In this document: piece by piece, positions 1-15,793 of the stretch | Layout of the letters: every line of letters begins with the position of its first letter | How positions within the stretch are numbered: the first letter of the stretch is position 1 | Assembly: GCA_949126835.1 (NCBI GenBank) | Contig: OX421500.1 | Coordinates: forward strand, 22,203,167 to 22,267,166 | DNA length: 64,000 bases | Direction: 5' to 3' | Source of the DNA: Anisus vortex | Taxonomy: Eukaryota > Mollusca > Gastropoda > Planorbidae | Position numbers and translations under genes: made by a program | The notes under the pieces: generated by a model | Databases searched by the model: none | Seen by the model: only the letters and a program-made list of their open reading frames with translations | Told to the model about the DNA's origin: nothing

Positions 1-3000
1 GAGAGATACATTAACACAGAGAGATACATTAACACAGAGAGATACATAAACACAGAGAGATACATAAACACAGAGAGATACATACAAACAGAGAGAGATA
101 CATTAACACAGAGAGATACATAAACACAGAGAGATACATAAACACAGAGAGATACATAACACAGAGTGATACATAAAAACACAGAGAGATACATAAACAC
201 GGAGACATACATAAACACAGAGAGATGCATAAAAAAAGAGAGAGATACATAAACACAGAGAGATACATAAACACATAGAGATACATAAACACAGAGAGAT
301 ACATAACACAGAGAGATACATAAAAACACAGAGAGATACATAAACACGGAGAGATACATAAACACAGAGAGATGCATAAAAACAGAGAGAGATACATAAA
401 CACAGAGAGATACATAAACACAGAGAGATACATAAACACACAGAGAGATACATAAACACAGAGAGATGCATAAAAAAAAGAGAGAGATACATAAACACAG
501 AGAGATACATAAACACAGAGAGAGACACAAAAACACAGAGAGATACATAAACACAGAGAGATACATAAACACAGAGAGAGACATAAACACAGAGAGATAC
601 ATAAACACAGAGAGAGACATAAACACAGAGAGAGACATAAAAACACAGAGAGATACATAAACACGGAGAGATACATAAACACAGAGAGATGCATAAAAAC
701 AGAGAGAGATACATAAACACAGAGAGAGACATAAAAACACAGAGAGATACATACAAACAGAGAGAGATACATTAACACAGAGAGATACATTAACACAGAG
801 AGATACATAAACACAGAGAGATACATAAACACAGAGAGATACATACAAACAGAGAGAGATACATTAACACAGAGAGATACATAAACACAGAGAGATACAT
901 AAACACAGAGAGATACATAACACAGAGTGATACATAAAAACACAGAGAGATACATAAACACGGAGACATACATAAACACAGAGAGATGCATAAAAAAAGA
1001 GAGAGATACATAAACACAGAGAGATACATAAACACAGAGAGATACATAAACACACAGAGAGATACATAAACACAGAGAGATGCATAAAAACAGAGAGAGA
1101 TACATAAACACAGAGAGATACATAAACACAGAGAGAGACACAAAAACACAGAGAGATACATAAACACAGAGAGATACATAAACACAGAGAGAGACATAAA
1201 AACACAGAGAGATACATAAACACAGAGAGATACATAAACACAGAGAGATACATAAACACAGAGAGATACATAAACACAGAGAGAGACATAAACACAGAGA
1301 GAGACATAAAAACACAGAGAGATACATAAACACGGAAAGATACATAAACACAGAGAGATGCATAAAAACAGAGAGAGATACATAAACACGGAGAGATACA
1401 TAAACACAGAGAGATACATAAACACAGAGAGATTCATAAACACAGAGAGAGACATTAACACAGAGAGAAATATAAAAACACAGAGAGATACATAAACACA
1501 AAGAGAGACATAAACACAGAGAGATACATAAACACAAAGAGAGACATAAACACAGAGAGAGACATAAACACACAGAGAGATACATAAACACAGAGAGATA
1601 CATAAACACGGAGAAATACATAAACACAGAGAGATTTATAAAAACAGATAGAGATACATAAACACAGAGAGATACATAAACACAGAGAGAGACATAAACA
1701 CAGAGAGAGACATAAAAACACAGAGAGATACATAAACACAGAGAGAGACATAAACACAGAGTTATACATAAAAACACAGAGACATTTATAAACACGGAGA
1801 GATACATAAACATAGAGAGATGCATAAAAACAGAGAGAGATACATAAACACAGAGAGATACATAAACACAGAAAGAGACACAAAAACACAGAGAGATACA
1901 TAAACACAGAGAGATACATAAACACAGAGAGAGACATAAAAACACAGAGAGATACATAAACACAGAGAGATCCATAAACACAGAAAGATACATAAACACA
2001 GAGAGATACATAAACACAGAGAGAGACATAAACACAGAGAGAGACATAAAAACACATAGAGATACATTAACACAAAGAGAGACATAAAAACAGAGAGAGA
2101 CATAAACACAGAGAGAGACATAAACACAGAGAGAGACGTAGCAACAGAGAGAGACGTAAAAACACAGAGAGAGATACATAAACACACAGAGACATACATA
2201 AACACAGAGAGAGACATAAACACAGAGAGATACATAAACACAGAGAGATACATAAAAAACACAGAGAGAGAGACAGAAACACAGAGAGATACATAAACAC
2301 AGAGAGAGAAACATAAACACAGAGAGAGACGTAAAAACACAGAGAGAGATACATAAACACACAGAGAGATACATAAACACAGAGAGAGAAACATAAACAC
2401 AGAGAGATACATAAACACAGAGAGATACATAAACACAGAGAGATACATAAACACAGAGAGATACATAAAAAACACAGAGAGAGAGACATAAACACAGAGA
2501 GATACATAAACACAGAGAGAGACGTAAAAAACACACAGAGAGAGACATAAACACAGAGAGATACATAAAAAACACAGAGAGAGAGACATAAACACAGAGA
2601 GATACATAAAAAACACAGAGAGAGAGACATAAACACAGAGAGATACATAAACACAGAGAGATACATAAAAAACACAGAGAGAGAGACATAAACACAGAGA
2701 GGTACATAAACACAGAGAGACATAAAAAACACAGAGAGAGATACATAAAAAAGCAGAGAGAGACGTAAAAACACAGAGAAAGATACATAAAAACAGAGAG
2801 AAATTCATAAACACAGAGAGATACATACAAACAGAGAGAGATACATTAACACAGAGAGATACATAAACACAGAGAGATACATAAACACAGAGAGATACAT
2901 AACACAGAGAGATACATAAAAACACAGAGAGATACATAAACACGCAAAGATACATAAACACAGAGAGATGCATAAAAACAGAGAGAGATACATAAACACA

Positions 3001-5067
3001 GAGAGATACATTAACACAGAGAGATACATAAACACACAGAGAGATACATAAACACAGAGAGATGCATAAAAAAAGAGAGAGATACATAAACACAGAGAGA
3101 TACATAAACACAGAGAGAGACACAAAAACACAGAGAGATACATAAACACAGAGAGATACATAAACACAGAGAGAGACATAAAAACACAGAGAGATACATA
3201 AACACAGAGAGAGACATAAACACAGAGAGAGACATAAAAACACAGAGAGATACATAAACACGGAGAGATACATAAACACAGAGAGATGCATAAAATCAGA
3301 GAGAGATACATAAACACGGAGAGATACATAAACACAGAGAGATACATAAACACAGAGAGATACATAAACACAGAGAGAGACATAAACACAGAGAGAAACA
3401 TAAAAACACAGAGAAATACATAAACACAAAGAGAGACATAAACACAGAGAGATACATAAACACAGAGAGATACATAAACACAGAGAGAGACATAAACACA
3501 CAGAGAGATACATAAACACAGAGAGATACATAAACACGGAGAAATACATAAACACAGAGAGATTTATAAAAACAGATAGAGATGCATAAACACAGAGAGA
3601 TACATAAACACAGAGAGAGACATAAACACAGAGAGAGACATAAAAAAACAGAGAGATACATAAACACAGAGAGAGACATAAACACAGAGTTATACATAAA
3701 AACACAGAGAGATTTATAAACACGGAGAGATACATAAACACAGAGAGATGCATAAAAACAGAGAGAGATACATAAACACAGAGAGATACATAAACACAGA
3801 GAGATACATAAACACAGAGAGAGACATAAAAACACAGAGAGATACATAAACACAGAGAGATACATAAACACAGAAAGATACATTAACACAGAGAGATACA
3901 TAAACACAGAGAGAGACATAAACACAGAGAGAGACATAAAAACACAGAAAGATACATAAACACAAAGAGAGACATAAAAACAGAGAGAGACATAAACACA
4001 GAGAGAGACATAAACCAAAGAGAGAGACGTAACAACAGAGAGAGACGTAAAAACACAGAGAGAGATACATAAACACACAGAGAGATACATAAACACAGAG
4101 AGAGACATAAACACAGAGAGATACATAAACACAGAGAGATACATAAAAAACACAGAGAGAGAGACATAAACACAGAGAGATACATAAACACAGAGAGAGA
4201 AACATAAACACAGAGAGAGATACATAAACACATAGAGAGATACATAAACACAGAGAGAATAACATAAACACAGAGAGATACATAAACACAGAGAGATACA
4301 TAAACACAGAGAGATACATAAAAAACACAGAGAGAGAGACATAAACACAGAGAGATACATAAACACAGAGTGATACATAAAAAACACAGAGAGAGAGACA
4401 TAAACACAGAGAGATACATAAAAAACACAGAGAGAGAGACATAAACACAGAGAGATACATAAACACAGAGAGATACATAAAAAACACAGAGAGAGAGGCA
4501 TAAACACAGAGAGGTACATAAACACAGAGAGACATAAAAAACACAGAGAGAGATACATAAAAACACAGAGAGAGACGTAAAAACACAGAGAAAGATACAT
4601 AAAAACACAGAGAGATACATAAACACAGAGAGAGACATAAGAACTGAGAGAGACATAAACACAGATAGAGACGTAAAAACACAGAGAGAGATACATAAAC
4701 ACACAAAGAGATACATAAAAACAGAGAGAGAGACATAAACACAAAGAGAGACATAAAAACAGAGAGAGACATTAACACAGAGAGAGACATAAACACAGAG
4801 AGAGACATAAACACAGAGAGAGACGTAAAGACAAAGAGAGATACATAAACACAGAGAGAGACATAAACACACAGAGAGATACATAAACACAGAGTGATAC
4901 ATAAAAAACACTGAGAGAGAGACATAAACACAGAGATATACATAAAAAACACAGAAAGAGAGACATAAACACAGAGAGATACATAAACACAGAGAGATAC
5001 ATAAAAAACACAGAGAGAGAGACATAAACACAGAGAGGTACATAAACACAGAGAGACATAAAAAACA

Positions 5068-7930
5068 CACAGAGAGATACATAAAAACACAGAGAGAGAC
5101 GTAAAAACAAAGAGAAAGATACATAAAAACACAGAGAGATACACAAACACAGAGAGAGACATAAGAACTGAGAGAGACATAAACACAGAGAGATACATAA
5201 ACACAGAGAGATACATAACCACAGAGAGATACATAACACAGAGAGATACATAAAAACACAGAGAGATACATAAACATGGAAAGATACATAAACACAGAGA
5301 GATGCATTAAAACAGAGAGAGATACATAAACACAGAGATATACATAAACACAGAGAGATACATAAACACACAGAGAGATACATAAACACAGAGAGATGCA
5401 TAAAAAAAGAGAGAGATACTTAAACACAGAGAGAGACATAAACACAGAGAGATACATAAACACAGAGAGATACATAAACACAGAGAGATACATAAACACA
5501 GAGAGAGACATAAACACAGAGAGAGACATAAAAACACAGAGAGATACATAAACACGGAGAGATACATAAACACAGAGAGATGCATAAAAACAGAGAGATA
5601 TACATAAACACGGAGAGATACATAAACACAGAGAGATACATAAACACAGAGAGATACATAAACACAGAGAGAGACATAAACACAGAGAGAAACATAAAAA
5701 CACAGAGAGATACATAAACACAAAGAGAGACATAAACACAGAGAGATACATAAACACAGAGAGATACATAAACACAGAGAGAGACATAAACACACAGAGA
5801 GATACATAAACACAGAGAGATACATAAACACGGAGAAATACATAAACACAGAGAGAGATTTATAAAAACAGATAGAGATGCATAAACACAGAGAGATACA
5901 TAAACACAGAGAGAGACATAAACACAGAGAGAGACATAAAAACACAGACATATACATAAACACAGAGAGAGACATAAACACAGAGTTATACATAAAAACA
6001 CAGAGAGATTTATAAACACGGAGAGATACATAAACACAGAGAGATGCATAAAAACAGAGAGAGATACATAAACACAGAGAGATACAAAAACACAGAGAAA
6101 TACATAAACACAGAGAGAGACATAAAAACACAGAGAGATACATAAACACAGAGAGATACATAAACACAGAAAGATACATAAACACAGAGAGATACATAAA
6201 CACAGAGAGAGACATAAACACAGAGAGAGACATAAAAACACAGAGAGATACATAAACACAAAGAGAGACATAAAAACAGAGAGAGACATAAACACAGAGA
6301 GAGACATAAACACAGAGAGAGACATAACAACACAGAGAGACTTAAAAACACAGAGAGAGATACATAAACACACAAAGAGAGATACATAAACACAGAGAGA
6401 GACATAAACACAGAGAGATACATAAACACAGAGAGATACATAAAAAACACAGAGAAAGAGACATAAACACAGAGAGATACATAAACACAGAGAGAGAAAC
6501 ATAAACACAGAGAGAGATACATAAACACACAGAGAGATACATAAACACAGAGAGAGAAACATAAACACAGAGAGATACATAAACACAGAGAGATACATAA
6601 ACACAGAGAGATACATAAAAAACACACAGAGAGAGACATAAACACAGAGAGATACATAAACACAGAGAGAGACGTAAAAAACACACAGAGAGAGACATAA
6701 ACACAGAGAGATACATAAAAAACACAGAGAGAGAGACATAAACACAGAGAGATACATAAACACAGAGTGATACAAAAAAAACACAGAGAGAGAGACATAA
6801 AGACAGAGAGATACATAAAAAACACAGAGAGAGAGACATAAACACAGAGAGATACATAAACACAGAGAGATACATAAAAAACACAGAGAGAGAGACATAA
6901 ACACAGAGAGGTACATAAACACAGAGAGACATAAAAAACACAGAGAGAGATACATAAAAACACAGAGAGAGACGTAAAAACACAGAGAAAGATACATAAA
7001 AACACAGAGAGATACATAAACACAGAGAGAGACATAAGAACAGAGAGAGATAAACACAGAGAGAGACGTAAAAACACAGAGAGAGATACATAAACACACA
7101 GAGAGATACATAAACACAGAGAGAGACATAAACACAAAGAGAGACATAAAAACAGAGAGAGAGACATAAACATAAAGAGAGACATAAAAACAGAGAGAGA
7201 CATAAACACAGAGAGAGACATAAACACAGAGAGAGACATAAACACAGAGAGAGACGTAAAGACAAAGAGAGATACATAAACACAGAGAGAGACATAAACT
7301 CACAAGAGAGATACATAAACACAGAGAGAGACATAAACACACAGAGAGATACATAAACACAGACAGAGACATAAACACAAAGAGAGACATAAAAACAGAG
7401 AGAGACATAAACACAAAGAGAGACATAAAAACAGAGAGAGACATAAACACAGAGAGAGACATAAACACAGAGAGAGACTAAAACACAAAGAGAGATACAT
7501 AAACACAGAGAGAAACATGAACACACAGAGAGATACATAAACACAGAGAGAGACAAAAACACACAGAGAGATACATAAACACAGAGAGAGACATAAACAC
7601 ACAGAGAGATACATAAACACAGAGAGAGACATAAACACACAGAAAGATACATAAACACAGAGAGAGACATAAACACAAAGAGAGACATAAAAACAGAGAG
7701 AGACATAAACACAAAGAGAGACATAAAAACAGAGAGAGACATAAACACAGAGAGAGACATAAACACAGAGAGATACATAAAAACAGAGACAGACATAAAC
7801 ACAGAGAGAGACATAAACACAGAGAGAGACATAAACACAGAGAGAGACATAAACACAGAGAGAAACATAAAAACACAGAGAGATACATAAACACAAAGAG
7901 AGATATAAACACAGAGAGATACATAAACAC
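5068..7930. repeat. Segmental duplication inside the 18-bp satellite, copy A
   Basis: Private variants recur in the same order 3,270 bp downstream: ATAAGAACTG at 5161 and 8431, GATGCATTAA at 5301 and 8571, and GAGAGATACTTAAACACA near 5411 and 8681. Near the right end the offset is about 3,225 bp (GACATAAACT at 7291 and 10518), so small indels have accumulated. The exact right limit is uncertain. Confidence 0.85.
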
Positions 7931-8337
7931 AGAGAGATACATAAACAAAGAGAGAGACATAAACACAGAGAGAGACATAAACACAGAGAGAGACATAAAC
8001 ACAGAGAGATACATAAACACAGAGAGATACATAAACACAGAGAGAGACATAAACACAGAGAGAGACATAAACACAGAGAGAGACATAAACACAGAGAGAG
8101 ACGTAAACACAAAGAGAGATACATAAACACAGAGAGAGACATAAACACACAGAGAGATACATAAACACAGAGAGAGACGTAAACACAAAAAGAGATACAT
8201 AAACACAGAGAGAGACATAAACACACAGAGAGATACATAAACACAGAGAGAGACATAAACACACAGAGAGATACATAAACACAGAGAGAGACATAAACAC
8301 ACAGAGAGATACATAAACACAGAGAGAGACATAAACA

Positions 8338-11160
8338 CACAGAGAGATACATAAAAACACAGAGAGAGACGTAAAAACACAGAGAAAGATACATAAAAAC
8401 ACAGAGAGATACACAAACACAGAGAGAGACATAAGAACTGAGAGAGACATAAACACAGAGAGATACATAAACACAGAGAGATACATAACCACAGAGAGAT
8501 ACATAACACAGAGAGATACATAAAAACACAGAGAGATACATAAACATGGAAAGATACATAAACACAGAGAGATGCATTAAAACAGAGAGAGATACATAAA
8601 CACAGAGATATACATAAACACAGAGAGATACATAAACACACAGAGAGATACATAAACACAGAGAGATGCATAAAAAAAGAGAGAGATACTTAAACACAGA
8701 GAGAGACATAAACACAGAGAGATACATAAACACAGAGAGATACATAAACACAGAGAGATACATAAACACAGAGAGAGACATAAACACAGAGAGAGACATA
8801 AAAACACAAAGAGATACATAAACACGGAGAGATACATAAACACAGAGAGATGCATAAAAACAGAGAGATATACATAAACACGGAGAGATACATAAACACA
8901 GAGAGATACATAAACACAGAGAGATACATAAACACAGAGAGAGACATAAACACAGAGAGAAACATAAAAACACAGAGAGATACATAAACACAAAGAGAGA
9001 CATAAACACAGAGAGATACATAAACACAGAGAGATACATAAACACAGAGAGAGACATAAACACAAAGAGAGATACATAAACACAGAGAGATACATAAACA
9101 CGGAGAAATACATAAACACAGAGAGATTTATAAAAACAGATAGAGATGCATAAACACAGAGAGATACATAAACACAGAGAGAGACATAAACACAGAGAGA
9201 GACATAAAAACACAGACATATACATAAACACAGAGAGAGACATAAACACAGAGTTATACATAAAAACACAGAGAGATTTATAAACACGGAGAGATACATA
9301 AACACAGAGAGATGCATAAAAACAGAGAGAGATACATAAACACAGAGAGATACAAAAACACAGAGAAATACATAAACACAGAGAGAGACATAAAAACACA
9401 GAGAGATACATAAACACAGAGAGATACATAAACACAGAAAGATACATAAACACAGAGAGATACATAAACACAGAGAGAGACATAAACACAGAGAGAGACA
9501 TAAAAACACAGAGAGATACATAAACACAAAGAGAGACATAAAAACAGAGAGAGACATAAACACAGAGAGAGACATAAACACAGAGAGAGACATAACAACA
9601 CAGAGAGACTTAAAAACACAGAGAGAGATACATAAACACACAGAGAGAGATACATAAACACAGAGAGAGACATAAACACAGAGAGATACATAAACACAGA
9701 GAGATACATAAAAAACACAGAGAAAGAGACATAAACACAGAGAGATACATAAACACAGAGAGAGAAACATAAACACAGAGAGAGATACATAAACACAAAG
9801 AGAGATACATAAACACAGAGAGAGAAACATAAACACAGAGAGATACATAAACACAGAGAGATACATAAACACAGAGAGATACATAAAAAACACACAGAGA
9901 GAGACATAAACACAGAGAGATACATAAACACAGAGAGAGACGTAAAAAACACACAGAGAGAGACATAAACACAGAGAGATACATAAACACAGAGTGATAC
10001 AAAAAAAACACAGAGAGAGAGACATAAAGACAGAGAGATACATAAAAAACACAGAGAGAGAGACATAAACACAGAGAGATACATAAACACAGAGAGATAC
10101 ATAAAAAACACAGAGAGAGAGACATAAACACAGAGAGGTACATAAACACAGAGAGACATAAAAAACACAGAGAGAGATACATAAAAACACAGAGAGAGAC
10201 GTAAAAACACAGAGAAAGATACATAAAAACACAGAGAGATACATAAACACAGAGAGAGACATAAGAACAGAGAGAGATAAACACAGAGAGAGACGTAACA
10301 ACACAGAGAGAGATACATAAACACACAGAGAGATACATAAACACAGAGAGAGACATAAACACAAAGAGAGACATAAAAACAGAGAGAGAGACATAAACAT
10401 AAAGAGAGACATAAAAACAGAGAGAGACATAAACACAGAGAGAGACATAAACACAGAGAGAGACATAAACACAGAGAGAGACGTAAAGACAAAGAGAGAT
10501 ACATAAACACAGAGAGAGACATAAACTCACAGAGAGATACATAAACACAGAGAGAGACATAAACACACAGAGAGATACATAAACACAGAGAGAGACATAA
10601 ACACAAAGAGAGACATAAAAACAGAGAGAGACATAAACACAAAGAGAGACATAAAAACAGAGAGAGACATAAACACAGAGAGAGACATAAACACAGAGAG
10701 AGACTAAAACACAAAGAGAGATACATAAACACAGAGAGAGACATGAACACACAGAGAGATACATAAACACAGAGAGAGACAAAAACACACAGAGAGATAC
10801 ATAAACAAAGAGAGAGACATAAACACACAGAGAGATACATAAACACAGAGAGAGACATAAACACACAGAAAGATACATAAACACAGAGAGAGACATAAAC
10901 ACAAAGAGAGACATAAAAACAGAGAGAGACATAAACACAAAGAGAGACATAAAAACAGAGAGAGACATAAACACAGAGAGAGACATAAACACAGAGAGAT
11001 ACATAAAAACAGAGAGAGACATAAACACAGAGAGAGACATAAACACAGAGAGAGACATAAACACAGAGAGAGACATAAACACAGAGAGAAACATAAAAAC
11101 ACAGAGAGATACATAAACACAAAGAGAGACATAAACACAGAGAGATACATAAACACAGAG
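8338..11160. repeat. Segmental duplication inside the 18-bp satellite, copy B
   Basis: Partner of the block at 5068-7930, recognised by shared rare variants in the same order. It shows that the array grew by large block duplication as well as by single-unit slippage. Confidence 0.85.
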
Positions 11161-11340
11161 AGAAACATAAACACAGAGAGAGACATAAACACAGAGAGAG
11201 ACATAAACACAGAGAGAGACATAAACACAGAGAGAGACATAAACACAGAGAGAGACGTAAACACAAAGAGAGATACATACACACAGAGAGAGACATAAAC
11301 ACACAGAGAGATACATAAACACAGAGAGCGACATAAACAC

Positions 11341-11540
11341 ACAGAGAGATGCATAAACACAGAGAGAGACATAAACACAAAGAGAGACATAAAAACAGAG
11401 AGAGACATAAACACAAAGAGAGACATAAAAACAGAGAGAGACATAAACACAGAGAGAGACATAAACACAGAGAGAGACGTAAACACAAAAAGAGATACAT
11501 AAACACAGAGAGAGACATAAACACACAGAGAGATACATAA
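11341..11540. repeat. Shorter block duplication in the satellite (partner at 12027-12226)
   Basis: A ~200-bp block beginning with the rare variant GATGCATAA recurs 686 bp downstream with few substitutions. It is a second, smaller and probably recent duplication event within the same array. Confidence 0.75.
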
Positions 11541-13240
11541 ACACAGAGATAGACATAAACACACAGAGAGATACATAAACACAGAGAGAGACATAAACAC
11601 ACAGAGAGATACATAAACACAGAGAGAGACATAAACACACAGAGAGATACATAAACACAGAGAGAGACATAAACACACAGAGATATACATAAACACAGAG
11701 GGAGACATAAACACAAAGAGAGACATAAAAACAGAGAGAGACATAAACACAGAGAGATACATAAACACAGAGAGAGACATAAACACACAGAGAGATACAT
11801 AAACACAGAGAGCGACATAAACACAAAGAGAGACATAAAAACAGAGAGAGACATAAACACAAAGAGAGACATAAAAACAGAGAGAGACATAAACACAGAG
11901 AGAGACATAATCACTGAGAGAGACATAAACACAGAGAGAGACGTAAACACAAAGAGAGATACATAAACACAGAGAGAGACATAAACACACAGAGAGATAC
12001 ATAAACACAGAGAGCGACATAAACACACAGAGAGATGCATAATCACAGAGAGAGACATAAACACAAAGAGAGACATAAAAACAGAGAGAGACATAAACAC
12101 AAAGAGAGACATAAAAACAGAGAGAGACATAAACACAGAGAGAGACATAAACACAGAGAGAGACGTAAGCACAAAGAGAGATACATAAACACAGAGAGAG
12201 ACATAAACACACAGAGAGATACATAAACACAGAGAGAGACATAAACACACAGAGAGATACATAAACACAGAGAGAGACATAAACACACAGAGAGATACAT
12301 AAACACAGAGAGAGACATAAACACACAGAGAGATACATAAACACAGAGAGAGACATAAACACACAGAGATATACATAAACACAGAGAGAGACATAAACTT
12401 AAAGAGAGACATAAAAACAGAGAGAGACATAAACACAAAGAGAGACATAAAAACAGAGAGAGACATAAACACAGAGAGAGACATAAACACAGAGAGAGAC
12501 GTAAACACAAAGAGAGATACATAAACACAGAGAGAGACATAAACACACAGAGAGATACATAAACACAGAGAGAGACATAAACACACAGAGAGATACATAA
12601 ACACAGAGAGAGACATAAACACACAGAGAGATACATAAACACAGAGAGAAACATAAACACACAGAGAGATACATAAACACAGAGAGAGACATAAACACAA
12701 AGAGAGACATAAAAACAGAGAGAGACATAAACACAAAGAGAGACATAAAAACAAAGAGAGACATAAACACAGAGAGAGACATAAACACAGAGAGAGACGT
12801 AAACACAAAGAGAGATACATAAACACAGAGAGAGACATAAACACACAGAGAGATACATAAACACAGAGAGAGACATAAACACACAGAGAGATACATAAAC
12901 ACAGAGAGAGACATAAACACACAGAGAGATACATAAACACAGAGAGAAACATAAACACACAGAGAGATACATAAACACAGAGAGAGACATAAACACAAAG
13001 AGAGACATAAAAACAGAGAGAGACATAAACACAGAGAGAGACATAAATACAGAGAGAGACATAAACACAGAGAGAGACGTAAACACAAAGAGAGATACAT
13101 AAACACAGAGAGAGACATAAACACAAAGAGAGACATAAAAACAGAGAGAGACATAAACACAAAGAGAGACATAAACACAGAGAGAGACATAAACACAGAG
13201 AGAGACGTAAACACAGAGTGTTATAGAAACAGAGAGAGAC

Positions 13241-15718
13241 ATAGAAACAGAGATTTTGAGAGTGACATATAAACAGAGTAAAGTAAAAACCTAGAACTGG
13301 TAGAACTCAAATAGTTAAAAAAAAATTTTTTTCGTGTTTTTGCCCCCCCCCCCCCCGCCCTCTAAAAGTTCCATCAATTTGCAATCAGTAACCTATACTG
13401 ACCGTTCGTCACATTGAGGAAAGTCCACCGGAAGTCCACTTGAAATTCGTACGCTACATCAGAGAGGGCTAATTTAACCAAATGTCACAACGTATGGCTG
13501 ATAATGGTAGCTGCTGACTTATAGAAAATTATCGAAATTGTTCCTTGAAATAGTGAAAACTGTCACTTGTTACTTGTAAGTGAAAGAAATTCAAAGGGAC
13601 ACAACTCTATATTATATGTTTAACACATGATTTTCGTATATAGAGGCTATAATTTATCCAAATTTACATAATTTGGCAAACTTCTATTTATGAAAATAAC
13701 AAATTTGTGCAGCATACGGGATATAATAATAACAAATAAAAAACAACAGTCTTCTTTTCAGTCAAAGTCATATAGGATTATTTATTTAATATAATTATTT
13801 CATCTTGTGTTTCGAACAGTTACCAGCCATTGCTGTAGATAAGTTCGATTTTTCTTTTTTTTTTTTTACGGTTGGTCAGTTAGTCCATTATGTACCTCCA
13901 GTCGTTGGATTGGTTGGTCAGTCTACTGTAGAATTTTGCCAACATAAATCTAATGATGTATTATTTACTTCTAGGTCTACCCTGTATATTTTCTCCCTCC
14001 CTATACAACATATTTTCCATCTTCTTTACAAAAATTCAAAAAATGAAATAGATTTACTAACAGTTCATGAATCATTAAATAAAGATTTTTACTTTTTCTG
14101 TATTAGCTGAAATAGTTATCATCTACTTTGAGATTTTTTTTTCTTTCAAAGCTAACATTAAATGAAAACACTTCTTTAGAGATTCTCACACTATAACTCT
14201 CATTTTGCTCTTACTTTCGCCAACTATTTATTTCTATTTTCGAAAACCTTCATCACTTAGTATACGAGACTGCTCAAAAACACATTTTCACAGATTCAAA
14301 ATTTGAGCAAACTCACACACACACACACAGACAAACAGAGTGAACCTGTCATTTGCTTTCAGGAAATTTCTTCTATCTCTATCTACATTCAGACTTTTTT
14401 TTTTACTTCAATCTCGTATTCAATTTCAGTCTTTGAAAAAAGGCAATGAATATTTCAACATGCAACAAGTGATGCATAAGGAGAAAATAAATTAAGTTTT
14501 TATCTAGCGAGCATAAATTACTGTGTCTAGGAAATGTAAAATAGAATAGGTCCGTATGTAATTCTGTAGGCAGTCCTAGATATTTGATGAGAAATTACCC
14601 AAGCCACTGAACATTTGATAGAATTGGAAATAAAAGGACTATTGAAGGCGCATTCAACAGGGTGCAGTTATTCCACTCAGGTTCAAACCAATCAGAACCG
14701 TTGGAATGGAACAAGAATTTAAATCTAAAGTAAAGAAAAATCTTTAATAAACTAAAAGTGAAAGTCAATATTTTCTTTTAATTTGCCAGTGAAAAATAAT
14801 GTTCATTATACATGTGTATCATCAATTGTTCCTTTGCATTCCATGGGAAATATGATCTATCAACTTTTGAACTAATTAATGACTACACAACTATATTCAC
14901 ATCTTATAAGTTAATTATTATAAGAAAATTTAATAAATTTATAATCACATAGAACAATTTTCGCATACAAAAAGATTAGAATTATAACGAAGCCTAATCT
15001 AATAAGAATACCACAGAAGGGAGGTAGAAACATTATTTACTATTACAAAAACACATTTATACGGGTTCTCTTTTTTTTTAGAGCTTTTGAAAAAGTAATG
15101 AATTATCTAAATTAATCAAGAAAACCAACAATTAATTTACGATTTGAAAATAGCTTCATTATATTTGAACCAAGGTTAAACATGGATGTAATGATATGCA
15201 AACATTAGGCTCTATTTCAGGTAACTAATTATTTAAGAAAGTGTTTATTTAGGAAGCGCTATCATGTTTACAGGTCCCTTACAATGTTTTTATAACCGAA
15301 ATGGTTGTAGGTTATTTTCAATCGGGTTATTGTTTTTTTATTTGTTACAGTTGTTTGGCATGTTTCCTGTTATTTTAATTGTGTTACAATATGTTGTTCT
15401 TCAACTCTAGCAAATCTAGCACAGTTTGTTTTTTCAGTTGACTTATCGTCTCTTTCTGTAAAATAACTTTAAAAATGTTGATGTCTATTCAGAACTAAAC
15501 AAATAGTTTACTTACTAATTAATCAACTGGTGTTTTTTTATATAAGTTAGTCAATAACCCACATTATTATGTTAACTATGCAAAATACAAATCTTACGAA
15601 TTATAAAACACACCTCATAATAATTAACATAAGTAAAAAAAATCATATAAATACTGATGTTAGCACTGAAAATTTTAATGGACAATGACACCTTAAAGAA
15701 TGACCAGCCGAAGTTCCA
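13241..15718. other. Non-coding unique DNA
   Basis: AT-rich DNA without a convincing gene. It holds a C14 run at 13343-13356 and a short (CA)n at 14313-14329. An open frame of about 100 codons at 13805-14110 is rich in Phe/Ser from T-runs and has no recognisable domain. A CCGGAAGT (ETS-type) octamer lies at 13428-13435. Confidence 0.7.
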
Positions 15719-15793
15719 TATAAGCACCGTTATAATTAACTTCTATAAGCACCGTCATAATTAACTTCTATAAGCACCGTTATAATTAACTTC
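15719..15793. repeat. 25-bp tandem repeat, 3 copies
   Basis: Three adjacent 25-bp units beginning TATAAGCACCGTTATAATTA. The middle copy has C for T at one site. It is short enough to be a newborn minisatellite. Confidence 0.92.

Larger units (their letters stand above)
1..13240. repeat. 18-bp satellite array, about 13.2 kb
   Basis: A near-continuous array of an 18-bp unit, GAGAGATACATAAACACA, which starts before the window and ends about 13.24 kb. Two main variants differ at the T/G after GAGAGA (GATACAT versus GAGACAT). The left part is dominated by the T form and by inserts with extra A or GA. The right part is largely a 36-bp dimer of both forms. The plus strand is strongly A-rich and T-poor. 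The last ~60 bp decay into unique DNA, as expected of an array edge aged outside unequal exchange. Because 18 is a multiple of 3 and the minus strand of the unit has no stop in any frame, very long open frames of Leu/Ser/Cys/Val/Tyr run through it. I do not regard them as genes. Confidence 0.97.

Noticed and set aside
1..13240. Telomeric or centromeric repeat
   Set aside because: The unit is not TTAGGG-like, and sequence alone cannot show centromere function.
29..13242. Very long minus-strand reading frames (up to about 1,290 codons) rich in Leu, Ser, Cys, Val and Tyr
   Set aside because: They follow from an 18-bp stop-free unit, are open in several frames at once, overlap each other, and have no domain or splice structure.
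13805..14110. 101-codon plus-strand frame
   Set aside because: Phe/Ser-rich from T-runs, no domain, no splice or promoter context.
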